A stretch of 64,000 nt of DNA from Ktedonospora formicarum (GTDB lineage Bacteria; Chloroflexota; Ktedonobacteria; Ktedonobacterales; Ktedonobacteraceae). Under the pieces are notes generated by a model that did no database searches, was not told the DNA's origin, and saw nothing but the letters and a program-made list of their open reading frames with translations. Of this stretch, positions 52,837-63,191 are shown one piece after another. The DNA is taken from NCBI RefSeq assembly GCF_016587355.1, contig NZ_BNJF01000001.1, forward strand, positions 1,798,001-1,862,000, given 5' to 3'. Positions within the stretch are counted from its first letter, which is position 1; the number at the start of each line of letters is the position of its first letter. The translations under genes and the position numbers were made by a program.

Positions 52837-54159
52837 ATGACAGCTTTCATACGCCGCTATGTAGCCCTGTTGCTTCTTGCTCTGCTGCTTACCGCCTGCT
52901 CAAGCACCGGTTTGACGCAGAGCGTAGATGGAGGCACGCCCACAGCCACCACGGCAACACACGGGCCTGGCTTTCAGACCAAACCCATACTACAATGCCC
53001 AGGAATTCTGGCGGATTATCAGGGCTGTATTACCCCATATGCGCTACGCAAAGCCTATGATGTAGAGTCACTTACAAACCAGGGCTTTACAGGCAAGGGA
53101 CAGACTGTCGTCGTCATCGTCTCCTTTGGCAGTCCAACACTCCAACAAGACCTCGACACTTTCAGTAAGCAGTTTGGTCTCCCCTCAACTCGCCTCCAAA
53201 TCCTCTCACCACTGGGAACCGTCCCATTCAATAATCAGGACAAGGACATGGTAGGCTGGGCGATAGAGACAACCCTGGACGTGCAGATTATTCATGCCCT
53301 GGCTCCTGAAGCCAATATTGTCGTGATGACCAGTCCGGTCAGCGAAACGCAAGGAACACAGGGTCTCCCCGAATTCATGAAGTTAGAGCAATATGCTGTC
53401 GATCATAAATTAGGACAGATTTTTTCTCAAAGCTGGGCCGCCTCTGAAGCAACGCTCACTGATGAGGCTGGGCAAAAACTCATTCAATCATACGCGGACT
53501 TTTACAAACGGGCCACGCTTGAGCATAACTGGACTATTCTGACTGGCTCAGGCGACCAGGGCGCGACCGATTACGCCGATCTTAAATCAACCCAACTTGT
53601 CGGCAGGCGCAATGTGACCTTCCCTGCCGATGTTCCCTGGGTCACGGCGGTCGGCGGTACTACTCTCCAACGGACAGGAACAACATATAGCGAACAGGCC
53701 TGGACTGGCAGTGGCGGTGGCTTCAGCACCTTCTTTGCCCAACCAGACTATCAGCGAAACCTGACGCAGTCCGGTGGCAAGCGTGGCCTTCCCGATATCG
53801 CCGCCAGTGCGGACCCCGCCTCTGGCATGGCTTTTTACTACAATAAAAATTGGTCTTTGGCAGGCGGCACCAGCGCCAGTACGCCTCTATGGGCTGGCCT
53901 GATAGCCGTGGCGAATCAGATTGCTGGCAAACCACTGGGCTTTATCAACCCAAAGCTCTATCAGCTTGCACAGGGCGCAAACGCCCAGCAAAACTTTCGG
54001 GATATTACGCTTGGAAACAACAGTAATCGTAGTACCATGGGCGGCATCACCGTCAATGTAGAAGGCTTTCAGGCAGGGCCTGGATGGGATGCGGTCACAG
54101 GACTGGGAACTCCCAAAGCCCCCTCTCTCTTGCGTAATCTGGCAGCGGCGACACAATAG
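52837..54159 (+). CDS. Sedolisin (S53) serine-carboxyl peptidase lipoprotein 1
   Basis: A 440-residue protein with a lipoprotein signal (ALLLLALLLTACSS). The mature S53 domain starts almost at once (TPYALRKAYDVESL). The catalytic Glu/Asp pair is in WAIETTLDVQ (about 144 and 148), the oxyanion Asp lies near GSGDQGATDYADL, and Ser (about 346) is in GGTSASTPLW; Ca-binding residues are in the C-terminal DITLGNN ... WDAVTGLGTP region. The ~170-residue inhibitory propeptide of most sedolisins is missing. It should be an acid-active endopeptidase tethered to the membrane. ATG at 52837 follows AGGAG. Confidence 0.88.
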   Translation: MTAFIRRYVALLLLALLLTACSSTGLTQSVDGGTPTATTATHGPGFQTKPILQCPGILADYQGCITPYALRKAYDVESLTNQGFTGKGQTVVVIVSFGSPTLQQDLDTFSKQFGLPSTRLQILSPLGTVPFNNQDKDMVGWAIETTLDVQIIHALAPEANIVVMTSPVSETQGTQGLPEFMKLEQYAVDHKLGQIFSQSWAASEATLTDEAGQKLIQSYADFYKRATLEHNWTILTGSGDQGATDYADLKSTQLVGRRNVTFPADVPWVTAVGGTTLQRTGTTYSEQAWTGSGGGFSTFFAQPDYQRNLTQSGGKRGLPDIAASADPASGMAFYYNKNWSLAGGTSASTPLWAGLIAVANQIAGKPLGFINPKLYQLAQGANAQQNFRDITLGNNSNRSTMGGITVNVEGFQAGPGWDAVTGLGTPKAPSLLRNLAAATQ

Positions 54160-54174
54160 ATAGAAGGAGTAGCA

Positions 54175-55509
54175 ATGCGCTTATCGCGAACACACCTGGC
54201 ATCATGGCGATATGTCTGTATACTTATACTGCTCGGGATGCTGCTGGCATCCTGTAGCGTTAATAACCCTTTCACCGGCCTATCGGGCCAGGATAGCACC
54301 TCGCAGCCCAAATTGGTCAATGCCAGCACTACCTGCCCTGAGGATCTCAAGCAGGTCACCAGTTGTTTGACCCCCTACAGTATGCGCCAGATCTATGGCA
54401 TCCAATCACTCATAGATAAGGGCTATACAGGCAAAGGGCAGACCATCATCGATATCGTCTCCTTTGGTAGCCCTACGCTCAAGAAGGATCTCGACGTTTT
54501 TAGCAAACAGTTTGGCTTGCCACCCGCGAATGTCGAGGTTATCGCGCCCCTCAATATTCCTGAATCTGATCCTCACGGTGATAAGTCAGGCTGGGCCGAT
54601 GAGACCTCCCTTGATGTCCAGATCATTCATGCTCTGGCACCCGAAGCTAAAATTGTCGTCCTGCAAAGCCCGGTAGCCGAGACGCAGGGCACGATTGGCC
54701 TCCCAGAGTTTCGTCAGCTTGAGCAGTACGTCATCGATCACAATGTGGGGGCGATTGTCTCCCAGAGTTGGGGCGCGTCAGAACTAACACTCAATGACGC
54801 TACTGGACAACAGGAGCTTCAGAAATGGGACGCCCTGCTCCAAGAGGGCACAACCCGTAAGGGCATTACCTACTTCAGTTCTTCCGGCGACCACGGCGCG
54901 ACCGATTACGCCGATCTTGATAGTAAACACCTTGGCAATGTTCCAGCGACCAGTTTCGCCGCCTCTTCACCCTGGATTACCAGCGTAGGTGGCACCAGCG
55001 TCCGTCAATCCGCCGGGCACGCCACAACGGCTAGCGAACGCGCCTGGAACGGTAGCGGCGGTGGCTTCAGTAGCATCTTTAAGATGCCCAGCTACCAGCA
55101 GTCGCTCCCAGGTGATGTCCAACAACAATTCCAGGGGCGGCGTGGCGTTCCTGATGTGTCAGGTGATGCCGATCCTTATACCGGTTTGGCTTTTTACCAG
55201 AACGGGGTATGGAACATGGCCGGCGGCACCAGCGCCAGCGCTCCCGTCTGGGCCGCTGTCATGGCCCTGGCTAACCAGATGGCAGGTCGCCCGCTCGGCT
55301 TCATTAACCCGACCCTGTATAAGCTGGCTCAGTCGCCACAATACAACCAGCTCTTTAACGACATCACCGTAGGCAATAACAACAATCAGGCCGCGAACGT
55401 AAAAGGCTATCCCGCCGTCAAAGGCTGGGATGCGGTCACCGGCCTTGGCACGCCTCGCGTCGATAAACTCGTCCCCGCCCTCGTCGACGCCATGAAAAAA
55501 TCCTCATAA
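54175..55509 (+). CDS. Sedolisin (S53) serine-carboxyl peptidase lipoprotein 2
   Basis: A 444-residue paralog 15 bases downstream of the first and in the same transcript. It has a lipobox (LLGMLLASCSV), catalytic WADETSLDVQ, SSGDHGATDYADL and GGTSASAPVW, and C-terminal DITVGNN ... WDAVTGLGTP. Like its neighbour it has no activation propeptide. The two share long stretches (IIHALAPEA, FSKQFGLP), showing tandem duplication. ATG at 54175 has AGAAGGAG. Confidence 0.88.
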   Translation: MRLSRTHLASWRYVCILILLGMLLASCSVNNPFTGLSGQDSTSQPKLVNASTTCPEDLKQVTSCLTPYSMRQIYGIQSLIDKGYTGKGQTIIDIVSFGSPTLKKDLDVFSKQFGLPPANVEVIAPLNIPESDPHGDKSGWADETSLDVQIIHALAPEAKIVVLQSPVAETQGTIGLPEFRQLEQYVIDHNVGAIVSQSWGASELTLNDATGQQELQKWDALLQEGTTRKGITYFSSSGDHGATDYADLDSKHLGNVPATSFAASSPWITSVGGTSVRQSAGHATTASERAWNGSGGGFSSIFKMPSYQQSLPGDVQQQFQGRRGVPDVSGDADPYTGLAFYQNGVWNMAGGTSASAPVWAAVMALANQMAGRPLGFINPTLYKLAQSPQYNQLFNDITVGNNNNQAANVKGYPAVKGWDAVTGLGTPRVDKLVPALVDAMKKSS

Positions 55510-55520
55510 ACTGCGTAAAT

Positions 55521-55568
55521 AGAGAGCCAGTTGCTTGTAAGCATCCGCTCACAAGCAACTGGCTCTCT
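55521..55568 (+). terminator. Terminator after the sedolisin operon
   Basis: Perfect 18-base arms (agagagccagttgcttgt and its complement), 11 bases after the stop codon, followed by TCTTCCCCC. Confidence 0.82.
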
Positions 55569-55573
55569 TCCCC

Positions 55574-55603
55574 CATATGTAGCCGCGTCGCTTCAGCAGC
55601 GGC
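55574..55603 (+). repeat. Family B 3'-end repeat, copy B2
   Basis: catatgtagccgcgtcgctt then cagcagcggc, directly after the sedolisin terminator. Confidence 0.8.
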
Positions 55604-55687
55604 ATTCCCTACACCTTCACCCCTTGCGCTTTTAAGCCTACCGCGCTATGCTAAACATACATTCAATATTCTTCAGGGAGAGCACGC

Positions 55688-56683
55688 ATGCAGATACAGA
55701 TTATGCTTATTCTTGGCGTCATTATCGCACTCACGGGCTCGCTCATCCTCGGCATCATGAGTTGGCGGGGCCGTCGCCTTGTCGCTAGCACACCTGTCAC
55801 ACAAACTGACGCCCCCGACGACCTATCGCCCGCCCTCAGTGGCATGCTGCTCGCCGTCAATCCGATGCCCGGCTGGAAACAAGTTCTAGCAACCCTATTC
55901 GATCTCGCGAACAGAGGCATGCTCAGTTTTACCGAGATTACCAGCCCCAACCCCAGGGACGAAAAGCACTTTATTATCAAAAAACGAGCCAGCACCTCTC
56001 CCCTCTCAGGACACGAAGAGGGCCTGCTCCAGACGCTCTTTCCTACAGAGGAGACTGAGCTTCCTTTTACCCAACTCTCCAAAGCCTACAAGCGAAATAC
56101 AACGCCCTTCACAGAGCCTCTCAAACAAGAGCTTGGTAAACGCAGCTTCCTCGACCCACAACGTCAGCGCTTGCGCCAGCGCTTCAGCACAATCAGCTTG
56201 ATCCTCTTCTTGTTCTCCCTCCTCGGCATCATCGCGAGTCTGTTTATCGGCACCACCTCAACCGCCTGGCTGATCGTCTTTCCGGCTCTGGGACTCCTGT
56301 CTGTGTGTATGGTTGCCTTCTTCCTGATGACCTATTACTCCCCACTAAGCGAGCGTGGTACACAGGCAGCACGCGCTAGCTGGAGCTTTAGCGAGCACCT
56401 ACTCAACATCGCTTCAAAGTCTTCTCATACTCCCTCCTCGCCAGACCTCTTTGAGCACTACCTACCTTTCGCAACCAGCTATGGTCTCCTCAAACCCTGG
56501 ATACGCTACTTCCGCAAGCAAGCCCCGGACCACATTCCATCCTGGTTTGAAACTACCAGCACTACCCCTGCCCAAAGCTTCATAGCCTTCACCGCTATCA
56601 CCCTCGCCGCCTATACCACCGGCAATACCAGCAGCGGCCCCTCGCCTCTCTCCTCCCCAACCACCCCCAACAAAACCAAATAA
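55688..56683 (+). CDS. DUF2207-like membrane protein (C-terminal half only)
   Basis: A 331-residue protein. One N-terminal helix (LILGVIIALTGSLILGIM) is followed by PDDLSPALSGMLLAVNP, DLANRGMLSFTEI, two adjacent helices (ISLILFLFSLLGIIASLFI and WLIVFPALGLLSVCMVAFF) and FEHYLPFATSYGLLKPWIRYF. These are the landmarks of the C-terminal half of DUF2207 proteins; the large extracytoplasmic N-terminal domain of that family is absent. The Thr/Pro/Ser-rich tail is disordered. ATG at 55688 follows AGGGAGAG. Function is unknown. Confidence 0.7.
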   Translation: MQIQIMLILGVIIALTGSLILGIMSWRGRRLVASTPVTQTDAPDDLSPALSGMLLAVNPMPGWKQVLATLFDLANRGMLSFTEITSPNPRDEKHFIIKKRASTSPLSGHEEGLLQTLFPTEETELPFTQLSKAYKRNTTPFTEPLKQELGKRSFLDPQRQRLRQRFSTISLILFLFSLLGIIASLFIGTTSTAWLIVFPALGLLSVCMVAFFLMTYYSPLSERGTQAARASWSFSEHLLNIASKSSHTPSSPDLFEHYLPFATSYGLLKPWIRYFRKQAPDHIPSWFETTSTTPAQSFIAFTAITLAAYTTGNTSSGPSPLSSPTTPNKTK

Positions 56684-56689
56684 CCCTCA

Positions 56690-56719
56690 CATATGTAGCC
56701 GCGTCGCTTCAGCAGCGGC
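56690..56719 (+). repeat. Family B 3'-end repeat, copy B3
   Basis: catatgtagccgcgtcgctt-type sequence with cagcagcggc, 7 bases after the stop codon; it matches B2 over the whole element. Confidence 0.8.
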
Positions 56720-56854
56720 ATTCCACTAATTCTTCATTCCAATCAATTTATTCAATATAATATATAGAACTTGACATGACTACACTTCATGCAATACACT
56801 TTTATTATGACACATCCTGACACATCATATATATAGTGTTTCCAGGAGGTTCGC

Positions 56855-58123
56855 ATGTCACAAACCATTGATGAGCTCTATCCCCGCCCCTCAATGAACT
56901 TCACTAACATCTCTGAATTCATGCACTCTTCAAGCTTATCTCCACAGTGGATTATCTCCAATTTGCTCCCCATCGGGCTCACCCTTCTCTCTGGCAGTAA
57001 GCACTCCGGTAAAACCTCCCTCGCCATGCACCTCGCTCTCGACATCGCCACCGGAACCAATCCTCTCAACTCTCGCTCGTCCTTACTCCATGAAGATGAG
57101 CAGCCCTATCGGGCCAACGTTGGGCACGTCTACTACCTCGCCCTCGATAGCTCCCGTCCACAGTTAGAAGAGATGACAGGTCGTCTCCTCCAGACTCGCT
57201 CGCTCGAACATCCTCCCAGACTGGAGATCACCAATACCTTCCCACCTCTTACACCCAAGGATGGCTTGCTGCTGCTTGAAGCCATGCTCTCTACGCTCCC
57301 TAACGTCCGTCTGCTTGTAGTTGACAATCTTGCCTGCCTGCGTAAACTCTTCAAGGGCAACGATCATGAATTGCTTGACCTGCTACGTCGCCTCACTGAG
57401 CAGCACCAAATAGGCATCATGGTACTGCATTCCGGCAAACCGTCCACGCCCATCTCCGCGCACTTTGATCACCACTTGCACATCTCGCGTTTACCCATTC
57501 ACAACTATTACCGTCTCGACACTATGTACCGCAATATGCGACCCGCCAGCCATCTGCTCTATAGCCCATCCGAAACCATTGATTTCCGCTTTGCCACCCT
57601 CCAGGAAGTCACCGCCTTGGGCGCACTCAGCGCGCACAAAGCTCTGACCACTGAACGCCTGGTTGTCCTCAATCTGCTACGAGGCTGCGACACTGATCTC
57701 ACGCCTCTCCAAATCGCCACCACCCTTAAACTCGATTATGATTGCACACGTCAGCTACTCTTCAAAATGGTCAAAAGCAGCCTGCTAACAATCACCGAAC
57801 GAGGGCACTACGCTATCCATCCCTTTATCCGCTGCCTCTTGCCTACTCTGCTAGAGTACTCACCTCTCATGCCCCAATTTACCCTCGATGATATCCCACC
57901 TGCCGATACCTACACAGAAGATGATTCCGCGACCGCTCACAATGGGCACGCACCAGGTGACGCTTCTCCAACTCATCGCCATTCCCCCTTATCCAACAAA
58001 GCGCCTCGCCACAAAGCTCTCCCATCATCATACGATTCCGCGACCGCTCACAATTTCTTACCTGGCTTCATAGCCAATAACCAGGCACCACATCAGCATC
58101 ACACGCCACCAGATCAGATATAA
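56855..58123 (+). CDS. RepA/AAA_25-like ATPase with winged-helix-like region
   Basis: A 422-residue RecA-fold ATPase. Walker A is LLSGSKHSGKTSLAMHLAL (near residue 45-63); the Walker B-type strand is VRLLVVDNLACLRKLFKG; sensor-like IGIMVLHSGKP follows. This is the AAA_25 (RepA/DnaB-like) pattern of plasmid replication and mobile-element helicases. Residues ~275-345 look like a helix-turn-helix (LTPLQIATTLKLDYDCTRQLLFKMVKSSLL). The tail is low in complexity and holds DSATAHN twice. ATG at 56855 has AGGAGG. No origin or partner gene is seen; the DNA substrate is unknown. Confidence 0.75.
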   Translation: MSQTIDELYPRPSMNFTNISEFMHSSSLSPQWIISNLLPIGLTLLSGSKHSGKTSLAMHLALDIATGTNPLNSRSSLLHEDEQPYRANVGHVYYLALDSSRPQLEEMTGRLLQTRSLEHPPRLEITNTFPPLTPKDGLLLLEAMLSTLPNVRLLVVDNLACLRKLFKGNDHELLDLLRRLTEQHQIGIMVLHSGKPSTPISAHFDHHLHISRLPIHNYYRLDTMYRNMRPASHLLYSPSETIDFRFATLQEVTALGALSAHKALTTERLVVLNLLRGCDTDLTPLQIATTLKLDYDCTRQLLFKMVKSSLLTITERGHYAIHPFIRCLLPTLLEYSPLMPQFTLDDIPPADTYTEDDSATAHNGHAPGDASPTHRHSPLSNKAPRHKALPSSYDSATAHNFLPGFIANNQAPHQHHTPPDQI

Positions 58124-58301
58124 GTGCTCACCCACACATTATTCGCACCTTTACAACCACATAACATAAGGAGCATCCATCTACATGGCGCGATTCTGCT
58201 TTTGGGAAAAAAACTTACAAAATGAGGGCTGTTTCTGTCCCCCTTCGACTGTATACTTAGCTCATAAGAAACATTAAAGCAGGAAGAAGGAGAGAAACAC
58301 C

Positions 58302-58682
58302 ATGAGCAACATACAGATGAAGATCGAATTGATTTCCGTTCCCGTCACAGACATTGACCGCGCGAAGACCTTCTATACAGAGTTAATCGGTTTTCATGCC
58401 GACCACGACCATCGGGTGAATGAGCATCTACGCTTCGTTCAATTGACCCCTCCCGGTTCGGCCTGCTCCATTTGCCTTGGTGAAGGCATCACAAACATGC
58501 AACCAGGAACTATGGAAAGTATCACAATGGTCGTGTCGGATGCTCAAGCCGCCCGCGAAGAACTACTGAAGCGTGGTGCTCCAGTCAGCGAGGTTGACGT
58601 TCAGCCCTGGGGAAACTTCGTCTACTTCAGCGACCCTGACGGCAACAAATGGGCGCTCCAGGAACTCCCCAAACGTGGCTAA
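58302..58682 (+). CDS. VOC family (glyoxalase/bleomycin resistance-like) protein
   Basis: A 126-residue protein with two beta-alpha-beta-beta-beta modules. The first is IELISVPVTDIDRAKTFYTELIGF and the second ends in WGNFVYFSDPDGNKWALQE, with metal-ligand-type residues. VOC proteins bind a divalent metal and act on diverse small substrates; this one has the usual length and dimer-forming fold, but its reaction cannot be read from sequence. ATG at 58302 has AAGAAGGAGAG. Confidence 0.88.
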   Translation: MSNIQMKIELISVPVTDIDRAKTFYTELIGFHADHDHRVNEHLRFVQLTPPGSACSICLGEGITNMQPGTMESITMVVSDAQAAREELLKRGAPVSEVDVQPWGNFVYFSDPDGNKWALQELPKRG

Positions 58683-58745
58683 CCAGCCCCCACCAAAAAC
58701 AAAAATGGCCGTGCAATCACCACGATTGCACGACCGCTCACAACC

Positions 58746-58798
58746 CATATGTAGCCGCGTCGCTTTCGTGCCGCTGCTAAAGCGACGCAGCTACATAT
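58746..58798. repeat. Family B inverted pair, copy B4
   Basis: A forward half-copy (catatgtagccgcgtcgctt) faces a nearly full inverted copy. The 19-base arms pair with one mismatch and a ~12-base loop, so it can act as a terminator after the VOC gene. Confidence 0.82.
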
Positions 58799-58937
58799 AG
58801 AGGGGAGATTAGGTACGTGAGTGTATATAAACGTCATCTGCAACCGACATCGCACTCACATTCACAAATCCCATCACCTTATGTGAATGTTGAGCTTGCA
58901 CCGCCACCATTGACAATCCATCACCCCGCACGATACC

Positions 58938-58967
58938 CATATGTAGCCGCGTCGCTTTAGCAGCGGC
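58938..58967 (+). repeat. Family B 3'-end repeat, copy B5
   Basis: catatgtagccgcgtcgctt then tagcagcggc, 3 bases beyond the stop codon of asd (minus strand). Confidence 0.8.
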
Positions 58968-58970
58968 CCC

Positions 58971-60044
58971 CTACAACAATCCTTGCTTATACGCCAGCTC
59001 AGCGTTCAGAATCGAGCCGCCAGCCGCGCCACGGATTGTATTATGCGCCAGAGCCACAAAGCGATAGCTAAGTACCGGACACGGACGTAGCCGCCCCAGC
59101 GTGGTACTCATCCCCTTGCCCGCGTCCCGGTCGCGCAAAGTCTGAGGCCGATCCAGCTCACGACGATAAATCAACGCCTGCTCAGGGGCCGTGGGCAAAC
59201 CCAACTCTTGAGGCAGTGGGCGATAGCTCTCCCACACAGCGATAATCTCCTCAGGGCTCGCCTCGCGCTCAAGCTCCACACTCGCGCATTCCAGATGACC
59301 CTCGCGCGTAGGAACACGCGTACAGTGCGCGCTCACAGCAATTGGTGCGTCCACAAAGCCTTCGCCCTCGCGCCACGTCCCCAGCATCTTGCGCGTCTCA
59401 ATCTCCAGCTTCTCTTCCTCACCCCCAATATAAGGGATAATGTTATCGAGAATGTCATACGACGATACACCAGGATAGCCCGCGCCTGAGATCGCTTGCA
59501 GCGTTGTGAGCAAGACCTTGCGCATACCAAAAGCCTCCTGCAACGGCTTGAGCGCCATCACCAGAGGTGTCGCCGAACAATTGGCATTGGTGATGATAAA
59601 ACCAGGCCAACCGCGCTGCTTGCGCTGATAGGCAACAGCCTCAATATGCCCGGCATTGACCTCTGGAATAAGCAAGGGCACATCGGCTGCCATACGGTGA
59701 TTCTTGGCATTACTAAAGACCGCCACGCCCGCTCGCGCGAACTGCTCCTCAACCTCGCCTGCGACCTCACCCGGCAGGGCCGAAAACGCGATTTTTACCT
59801 CTGGAAGCGCTTCTGGCCTACAGGGTTGGACTGGTAGCGAGGCCACCTCGGCAGGCATATCGCTATTGGGCAAACGCCAACGCGTCGCCTCCGCGTAAGG
59901 GCGTCCACCATGCTGTTCCGAAGCAGCCAGCGCGACAATCTCAAACCAGGGATGGCCCTGCAAAAGTTCGATAAAGCGCTGCCCAACCATGCCAGTTGCA
60001 CCCAGGATAGCGACCGGGATACGCGTATGTGTGTGCGTCGTCAT
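58971..60044 (-). CDS. asd: Aspartate-semialdehyde dehydrogenase
   Basis: A 357-residue enzyme reducing aspartyl phosphate with NADPH to the semialdehyde, a branch point for Met, Thr and Lys. GATGMVGQRFIELLQGHPWF is the NADP loop and ITNANCSATPLVMAL holds the nucleophilic Cys; AVSAHCTRVPTREGH carries the substrate His/Arg. Length and motifs fit the archaeal/fungal-type group rather than the E. coli type. Last gene of the metX-metY-lysC-asd set. A family A copy separates it from lysC. Confidence 0.93.
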   Translation of the reverse strand: MTTHTHTRIPVAILGATGMVGQRFIELLQGHPWFEIVALAASEQHGGRPYAEATRWRLPNSDMPAEVASLPVQPCRPEALPEVKIAFSALPGEVAGEVEEQFARAGVAVFSNAKNHRMAADVPLLIPEVNAGHIEAVAYQRKQRGWPGFIITNANCSATPLVMALKPLQEAFGMRKVLLTTLQAISGAGYPGVSSYDILDNIIPYIGGEEEKLEIETRKMLGTWREGEGFVDAPIAVSAHCTRVPTREGHLECASVELEREASPEEIIAVWESYRPLPQELGLPTAPEQALIYRRELDRPQTLRDRDAGKGMSTTLGRLRPCPVLSYRFVALAHNTIRGAAGGSILNAELAYKQGLL

Positions 60045-60073
60045 AATCTCTTCCTATCTTTGAAAGACCTTCT

Positions 60074-60174
60074 CCTTACAGAACCCCTGAGCGCGCCGTG
60101 CCCCCGAATGGGGTCAGCGCTAGCCGCGAGAGAGGCGCCGTGCCCTCGTATGAGGGTTGGGGTTCGCATAAGAC
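60074..60174 (+). repeat. Family A dispersed element, copy A7 (long form)
   Basis: The longest copy. It has the usual ccctc-gtat-gaggg module and, inside the first hairpin, a second module reading cccc-cgaat-gggg after the same gccgtg lead. It ends 1 base from the lysC stop codon. Confidence 0.8.
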
Positions 60175-60175
60175 C

Positions 60176-61690
60176 TCAGGCGCGAGAAGTGGTTGGCTGG
60201 CGTGGCGCCTGCTTCTCGGGATGCGCGGAACGTACAAGAGGGATGACCGGAGCGATCAATTCGCGATGCAGGCTCCGTAACGCTCGCTCGCTCGCACTGT
60301 CCTCTACAATCAGCGTAATACCTAGCTCTGATGAGCCCTGCGCGATGAGCGAAATCCGTTCGTGGGCCAGGGCCGCCACAGCGTGCGCTGGACTCATTGG
60401 GTCCGAGACAAAGCCAGAACCAATACAGGCACAGGCTGCCAGGCCGAGACGGCAACGCACGGTCCAGTCACCCCTATCCTCCTGTAAGGCCTTGAGAATC
60501 GATTCCACTCGCTCTTCCTCTACCGCAAAGGAGAGATGGTGTCCCGAAGAGGAGCAGATGGCGATGGGGGCGGCTCCAACGCGTGCGGCTAGCTCAAAAA
60601 CATGTCCCGCGTTCTCGGACGCGCCAAAGAGATTTGTGCTTTCCATCGTAATCAGTGCCAGCCGTCGTCGCACAGTAATCGCGCGCGCGCCACTCAGACC
60701 ACTGACCCCACTCTTGACTGGTCCCACAACGGTTCCCCGCAGATGCGGACGGAAGGTATTACGCACCCGCACAGGAATGTTGCGATGGGCAATAGGGATC
60801 AACGTTCGTGGATGTAAGACCTTCGCCCCGAACCAGGAGAGGCGCGCCGCCTCCGCGTAGCTCAGGTGCGTCAGCAGACGCGTATTCGCGATCAAGCGGG
60901 GGTCCGCTGTCAGCACACCATCCACATCCGTATAGATCGAGACTTCCTGACAATCCAGGGCCGCGCCAATGACCGTTGCCGAGTAATCTGAACCATTGCG
61001 ACCCAGCGTCGTGACATACCCCGTTACCGTACGCCCCATGAAACCTGCCGCGATAGGAATGATCTCACGCTCAAGCAAGGGATCTATCAGGGCATGCGCG
61101 TTCTCCGCCGTCTCCTTCGGTAAAGGTTCGGCCCCCTCCACAACGCCAAAGGGGAGGCTTCCATCACTCGTCTGGGGATGCGTTGTCAGGATAATCTCTT
61201 TGCGTACTGCTTCCGCGTGCTCCCCTAATTCATTGATAGCCGCTGATACAAGCAGGACCGAGAGACGTTCGCCATAAGAAGCAACGGCGGCGGTTCGTAG
61301 CGTGGTATCCAATCCTTGTTGCGCCACCGACATCAAAGCCTTTACGTCGTGCTCCAGGTCATCAAGCACCTGAAGCAGATCACCAAGCAGTTGCGCCTGG
61401 CGCTCACGATCAGCCGCAACCTCCGCTGCGGCATCAAAATGTTTCTGTCTGAGTTGCTTGAGCTCTAGCGTGCAGTCGTCGTACGCCCCGATGCAGGCCT
61501 GGCGAGCAATACGCAACAACTGGTCGGTAATCCCCGACATCGCTGAAACGACCACCACCGGCCACGGAGTCTCCTGTCCAGCGCGAGCATCGCGAGCGTG
61601 TTGCGCAACAATCTGCGCAACCTGCCGGATTCGCTCTCCACTGCCAACCGAGGTTCCACCAAATTTAAGGACGCCAACTGCATGTCTCAT
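60176..61690 (-). CDS. lysC: Aspartate kinase
   Basis: A 504-residue monofunctional aspartokinase. VLKFGGTSVGSGERIRQ is the catalytic Lys/Gly-Gly entry, LGRNGSDYSATVIGAAL and YTDVDGVLTADPRLI bind ATP and aspartate. Two ACT domains (from about residue 330: VITMESTNL-type, and ...FAVEEERVESI; then a second after ~420 with RISLIAQGSSELGITLIVED) provide feedback control. It has no internal-start signal that I could find for a beta subunit. It is in one direction with asd and metY. Confidence 0.92.
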   Translation of the reverse strand: MRHAVGVLKFGGTSVGSGERIRQVAQIVAQHARDARAGQETPWPVVVVSAMSGITDQLLRIARQACIGAYDDCTLELKQLRQKHFDAAAEVAADRERQAQLLGDLLQVLDDLEHDVKALMSVAQQGLDTTLRTAAVASYGERLSVLLVSAAINELGEHAEAVRKEIILTTHPQTSDGSLPFGVVEGAEPLPKETAENAHALIDPLLEREIIPIAAGFMGRTVTGYVTTLGRNGSDYSATVIGAALDCQEVSIYTDVDGVLTADPRLIANTRLLTHLSYAEAARLSWFGAKVLHPRTLIPIAHRNIPVRVRNTFRPHLRGTVVGPVKSGVSGLSGARAITVRRRLALITMESTNLFGASENAGHVFELAARVGAAPIAICSSSGHHLSFAVEEERVESILKALQEDRGDWTVRCRLGLAACACIGSGFVSDPMSPAHAVAALAHERISLIAQGSSELGITLIVEDSASERALRSLHRELIAPVIPLVRSAHPEKQAPRQPTTSRA

Positions 61691-61787
61691 ATCTGTCTCT
61701 CTGCTTCCTCACACACTGGTGACGACTCAACGCCCAAGTATCATGAGCTGTCTGAGCCGTCACCAGCGATCAACTAATGGAAAACAT

Positions 61788-63178
<1,391 letters not shown>

Positions 63179-63191
63179 ATAGACAATTTAA

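Noticed and set aside
59910..60860. Plus-strand open frame of 316 codons
   Set aside because: It runs across asd, a repeat and lysC in antisense; composition is Arg/Ala/Ser-rich with no family features.
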